Virus record (IMG/VR): IMGVR_UViG_3300012920_000292
Span: 1 to 22,868 of that record
From: a virus
Length of the DNA stretch: 22,868 nt
Direction: 5' to 3' (one strand)
Shown here: positions 20,601-22,868 of the stretch, piece after piece
Numbering within the stretch: position 1 is the stretch's first letter
Layout of the letters: each line of letters opens with the position of its first letter
Notes under the pieces: generated by a model
Databases searched by the model: none
Told to the model about the DNA's origin: nothing
Seen by the model: only the letters and a program-made list of their open reading frames with translations
Position numbers and translations under genes: made by a program

Positions 20601-22868
20601 ATTAAAATTTACTTCTCTAGTGGATCATTTGAATCTACAGATGATGGGGATGTAACAACTGTTAATTCTTATCAAAATTTTGATTATACTAATGACATTT
20701 CAGTCGTCGATGTTTATAGAACGAGTGATATTATTGATATCAGACCTAGAGTTTCTAATTACACGGTAGAAACTGATGTTAGATCACCTTTAGAGTTCTT
20801 AGGTAGATCATATGATTCTTCAGGGCAATCTGCATCAAATGTTCTTGCTTCTGATGAAGCAATTACTGCAGATATTTCTTATTATCAAGGAAGAATTGAT
20901 AGAGTTTTCTTGTCTAAGGACGGAAAATTCCAAGTTGTTTATGGAGCACCATCAGATGATCCTGTAAGACCAAATCCAATTAACGATGCGATTGAAATTT
21001 GCACGATCAATCTTCCACCATTCTTATACACACCAGAAGAAGCAAAGATCTCTTTTGCTGAATATAAGAGATTTAGAATGCAAGACATCAAGAAACTTGA
21101 GGATAGAATCAAGAATCTTGAATATTACACAACACTATCTTTATTAGAAAAAGAAACTGCTAATCTTTTTGTTGCTGATAATGATGGACTTAATAGATTT
21201 AAAGCAGGATTCTTTGTTGATAATTTCTCTGGATTTAAAACTCAAGATTCAAAATATGGTATTCAGAACTCCATTGACAGAGAATATGGTGAATTAAGAC
21301 CAAAACATTATACCACTGCTGTTGATTTAGTTCATGGACCTGTTGTAGATACTGATGCAACAAATGATATTAATTTTGCTGAAATTGAAGGAAATAATGT
21401 TAGAAAACAAGCAAATGATATTATTTCTTTGGACTATGCAGAAGTTGAATACTTATCACAAACATTTGCAACTAGAACTGAAAGTGTAACTCCTTTCTTG
21501 ATTAGTTTCTGGAATGGTACTGTTGAATTAACACCTGCATCCGACAACTGGGTCGATCAAGCAAGATTGGATGCAAAAATCATTCAACAGGAAGGTAATT
21601 ACACTGAAACTTTTGAAGAACTTGCTGCAAATGGAACTATTGATCCTCAAACTGGATTTGGACCTGTTGTTTGGAATTCTTGGCAAACTAATTGGGGAAC
21701 TATCTCTGCGACAGAAACAACACGAACAAGAGTTGAAAATAACGGACCTGACACTATTCATCGTCAGGGTCCTGGTGGTAGAAGAATAAGAAGAGTCAGT
21801 CAAAGACAAGTAACTGATCGTGTTTTTGAAGATCAAGTTAGAGTAACAACACAAGCAGGGGTTCAAAGCAGAACCGGTGTAAAAACTATTGTCACTGAAG
21901 ATTTTGAAATGAACTCTCTCGGAGACAGAGTTGTCAGTAGAGATTTGATTGCAAACATGCGTTCTAGAAACGTTGAATTTGTATCTAAAAAAGTCAAACC
22001 ACTTACTAGATTGTATGCTTTCTTTGATGGAGTTGATGTTACCAAATATTGCGTACCAAAACTTCTAGAAATCTCTATGACCTCCGGCACTTTCCAGGTT
22101 GGAGAAACTGTCGAAGGTGTTATGTTGAGAACAGGTCTCTCAGAAGATTTGTCAGATGCATCTCCAAAAATTACATTTAGAGTTGCACAATCAAACCATA
22201 AAGAAGGTCCATATGATGCTCCTTCTAAAACCTTCTCTCAAAACCCATATACAGTTCGACCTCTTGCTCAGTCATACTCTTCGACAGCAGATATTTTAAA
22301 TGTTGACACTGCATCTCTGTCAGCACAAGCAAGAGGAGATTTCCATGGATTTGTTTCCTCTGGTATGGTGCTTAAGGGTCAATCAAGTGGAGCACAAGCA
22401 ACACTTAATAATGTAAGACTTGTTTCAGATCTGTCTGCAACATGCATCGGAAGTTACTATATTCCAAATCCAAATAATGTAAACTTCCCCAAATTTGAAA
22501 CGGGAACTAAAGTATTTACTTTGGTTAATGATCCAGATAATAATCAAGATCTTGCAACTACAATTGCTGAAGAATCATTTACATCTGCAGGAACTTTAGA
22601 AACTGTTCAAGAAAATATTATCTCAATTAGAAATGCTAGAATTGAACTTAAAAATGAATTTGAAAGTTTAAACGTCAGTAGAGAACTTGGAACAGAAACA
22701 CTTAATACAAGATTAATTGGTTCTCAAACTAGGACTCAAACAATCGTTACTTGGTATGATCCATTGGCACAATCTTTCTTGATTAAAGATGAGACTGGTG
22801 TCTTTATGACAAGTTGTGATGTGTTCTTTAGATCTAAAGATGATATGGATATTCCTGTCGTCTTCCAA
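17658..22868 (+). CDS. DUF4815/VrlC-like giant virion structural protein (3' end outside window)
   Basis: ATG at 17658 opens a frame with no stop up to the window end: 1737 codons, C-terminus missing. The N-terminus (MPQQTNLNVSPYFDDFDPAN, then YHKVLFKPGYPVQARELTTL) and ISPGKAYVKGYEIE (364-377) are characteristic of the DUF4815 proteins that cyanophage annotations often call VrlC. The middle carries four G-E/G-x-x-x-T-G-Q-x-S-G-A modules (residues 95, 498, 886, 1570), like those of the giant gp7-type protein. YRTSDIIDIRPRVSNY follows, then a short coiled coil (about 1143-1166, IKKLEDRIKNLEYYTTLSLL). Later blocks are LYAFFDGVDVT (1452-1462) and WYDPLAQSFL (1699-1708). It follows gp8 by 6 nt and shares its late promoter. 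T4 has genes 9-12 here (fibre attachment, short tail fibre), so a peripheral baseplate or fibre-anchoring role is likely but inferred. AAAGA before the ATG is a modest Shine-Dalgarno. Confidence 0.85.
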   Translation, partial: MPQQTNLNVSPYFDDFDPANDYHKVLFKPGYPVQARELTTLQSILQNQIERFGQHFFKEGAKVIPGNIGYSQIYYAVQLQNSYQGVPVAAYADQLVGTKITGQRSGVTAFVDSIVLPEDSERGNLTLYINYLASSTSNNTSQQFFDGELLTCNETIASGLLGNTTIAVDSPFASTLDSGAAATGSSFQIESGIYFIRGNFVNVEKETLILDQYTNTPSYRIGLFVNEEIVTSDLDETLNDNSQGFNNYAAPGADRLRISTSLFKKPLDDFNDDNFILLATVIDGVLQTVPRKRGTLGGGVGYNDITDILARRTFDESGHYYIKAFDLSVVNSLNDNVGNNGIFNLGQFTPGGENARNDLALYKISPGKAYVKGYEIESLGVTYLDVEKPRTTKTLQNQNIIYNTGPTFRLNTVYRSPSIGIGNTYAVSLRNQRVGTNQENAPGKEIGIARVYDFRLESGSYDAANGNLNEWNLALFDVQTTTEIALNQADTLNVPTFIKGESSGATGFLRHSVNAGTAITVYETSGSFIPNEVLTFNGIQNGRIAIAVTENSVSDVKSIYGTSNTTELDAGITGINTFSANVIQSDKFIVGIATVSALSGGVSTVRSPNERFPGTIVKENDLVQYSDTTSGLLTEDPIVARVVSVGTTHIEVEGVTTVTGIASGFLPSSTLNVTDFKVVTSDLASSSDNSLFTPLPKPNVSDVDISESVLTIRKTFTVNIASNQLSAEAQAGDNETFLPFDEERYLLTRADGSTEALTSDKFEIGADGKTLQIRGLGSNSNGCSLVATLRKTNPKAKVKIKTPVNSIIVNKSKLEGSGIGSTTLNNGLVFGAYPFGTRVEDETIALNFPDVIEVHGIYESADTSAASAPRSTLLNINSTSTTTSEFLIGETITGQTSGAVAILTEIVSSSEISFIYKNESVFVEGETIEFADSNLSARVSTLSTPSFNISPNYTFRTGQENTIYNYGVIRRKNKAESPSNQIKIYFSSGSFESTDDGDVTTVNSYQNFDYTNDISVVDVYRTSDIIDIRPRVSNYTVETDVRSPLEFLGRSYDSSGQSASNVLASDEAITADISYYQGRIDRVFLSKDGKFQVVYGAPSDDPVRPNPINDAIEICTINLPPFLYTPEEAKISFAEYKRFRMQDIKKLEDRIKNLEYYTTLSLLEKETANLFVADNDGLNRFKAGFFVDNFSGFKTQDSKYGIQNSIDREYGELRPKHYTTAVDLVHGPVVDTDATNDINFAEIEGNNVRKQANDIISLDYAEVEYLSQTFATRTESVTPFLISFWNGTVELTPASDNWVDQARLDAKIIQQEGNYTETFEELAANGTIDPQTGFGPVVWNSWQTNWGTISATETTRTRVENNGPDTIHRQGPGGRRIRRVSQRQVTDRVFEDQVRVTTQAGVQSRTGVKTIVTEDFEMNSLGDRVVSRDLIANMRSRNVEFVSKKVKPLTRLYAFFDGVDVTKYCVPKLLEISMTSGTFQVGETVEGVMLRTGLSEDLSDASPKITFRVAQSNHKEGPYDAPSKTFSQNPYTVRPLAQSYSSTADILNVDTASLSAQARGDFHGFVSSGMVLKGQSSGAQATLNNVRLVSDLSATCIGSYYIPNPNNVNFPKFETGTKVFTLVNDPDNNQDLATTIAEESFTSAGTLETVQENIISIRNARIELKNEFESLNVSRELGTETLNTRLIGSQTRTQTIVTWYDPLAQSFLIKDETGVFMTSCDVFFRSKDDMDIPVVFQ

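Noticed and set aside
21528-21866. 112-aa minus-strand open frame with many Ser and Cys
   Set aside because: Antisense shadow within the DUF4815-like gene; Cys/Ser runs arise from complementing Glu/Thr/Arg codons. No supporting signals.
1-22868. tRNA genes, CRISPR arrays, insertion sequences, attachment sites
   Set aside because: Almost all sequence is covered by one-strand coding frames; the few gaps (63 nt or less) hold no cloverleaf, spaced direct repeats or inverted terminal repeats that I could see.

Overview
This window looks like part of the late structural region of a T4-like myovirus that infects marine cyanobacteria (cyanomyovirus). The evidence is an intact run of genes in the T4 order gp25, gp6, a gp7-position gene and gp8. 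The gp25, gp6 and gp8 proteins have the sequence style I know from Synechococcus/Prochlorococcus phages. Two near-identical T4-type late promoters (AATAAATA core) are present, the DNA is AT-rich, and every gene is on the + strand with almost no intergenic space. Assignments rest on reading the translations and on recalled T4 and cyanophage protein sequences. No searches were run.

Layout. Positions 1-336 hold the C-terminal end of a putative glycosyltransferase. A 63-nt gap follows with a GC-rich hairpin and a TGNTATAAT sequence. Three small genes of unknown function come next: a very basic 44-aa protein (400-534), a 224-aa conserved phage protein (560-1234) and an acidic 53-aa protein (1231-1392). 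A late promoter at 1408-1420 leads into gp25 (1440-1841, GTG start), gp6 (1844-3928) and a giant 4038-residue gene (3946-16062). A second late promoter at 16068-16080 precedes gp8 (16098-17651) and a second very large DUF4815/VrlC-like structural gene that runs off the window (17658-22868). No gap exceeds 63 nt. I saw no tRNA, CRISPR array, IS element or integrase.

How the genes work together. gp25, gp6 and gp7 form the conserved trifurcated core of the contractile-tail baseplate wedge (equivalent to TssE, TssF and TssG of type VI secretion), and gp8 binds the outside of this core. The giant gene sits where T4 has gene 7 and carries two segments that resemble the conserved C-terminal third of T4 gp7. 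In T4 these lie roughly a hundred residues apart. Here they are about 2,150 residues apart, and another ~1,540 residues are appended after the second. The extra sequence is a mosaic of repeated beta-type modules: HGF/TGD modules, GxGY modules, R-x-x-G-T modules, a degenerate YHYH domain, a cupredoxin-like domain without metal ligands, and gp10-like hairpin modules. Some module types recur in gp8 and in the downstream DUF4815-like protein, so the baseplate periphery appears to have grown by spreading shared cassettes among neighbouring genes. That is the most unusual thing here. I see no sign of a defence system or metabolic operon.
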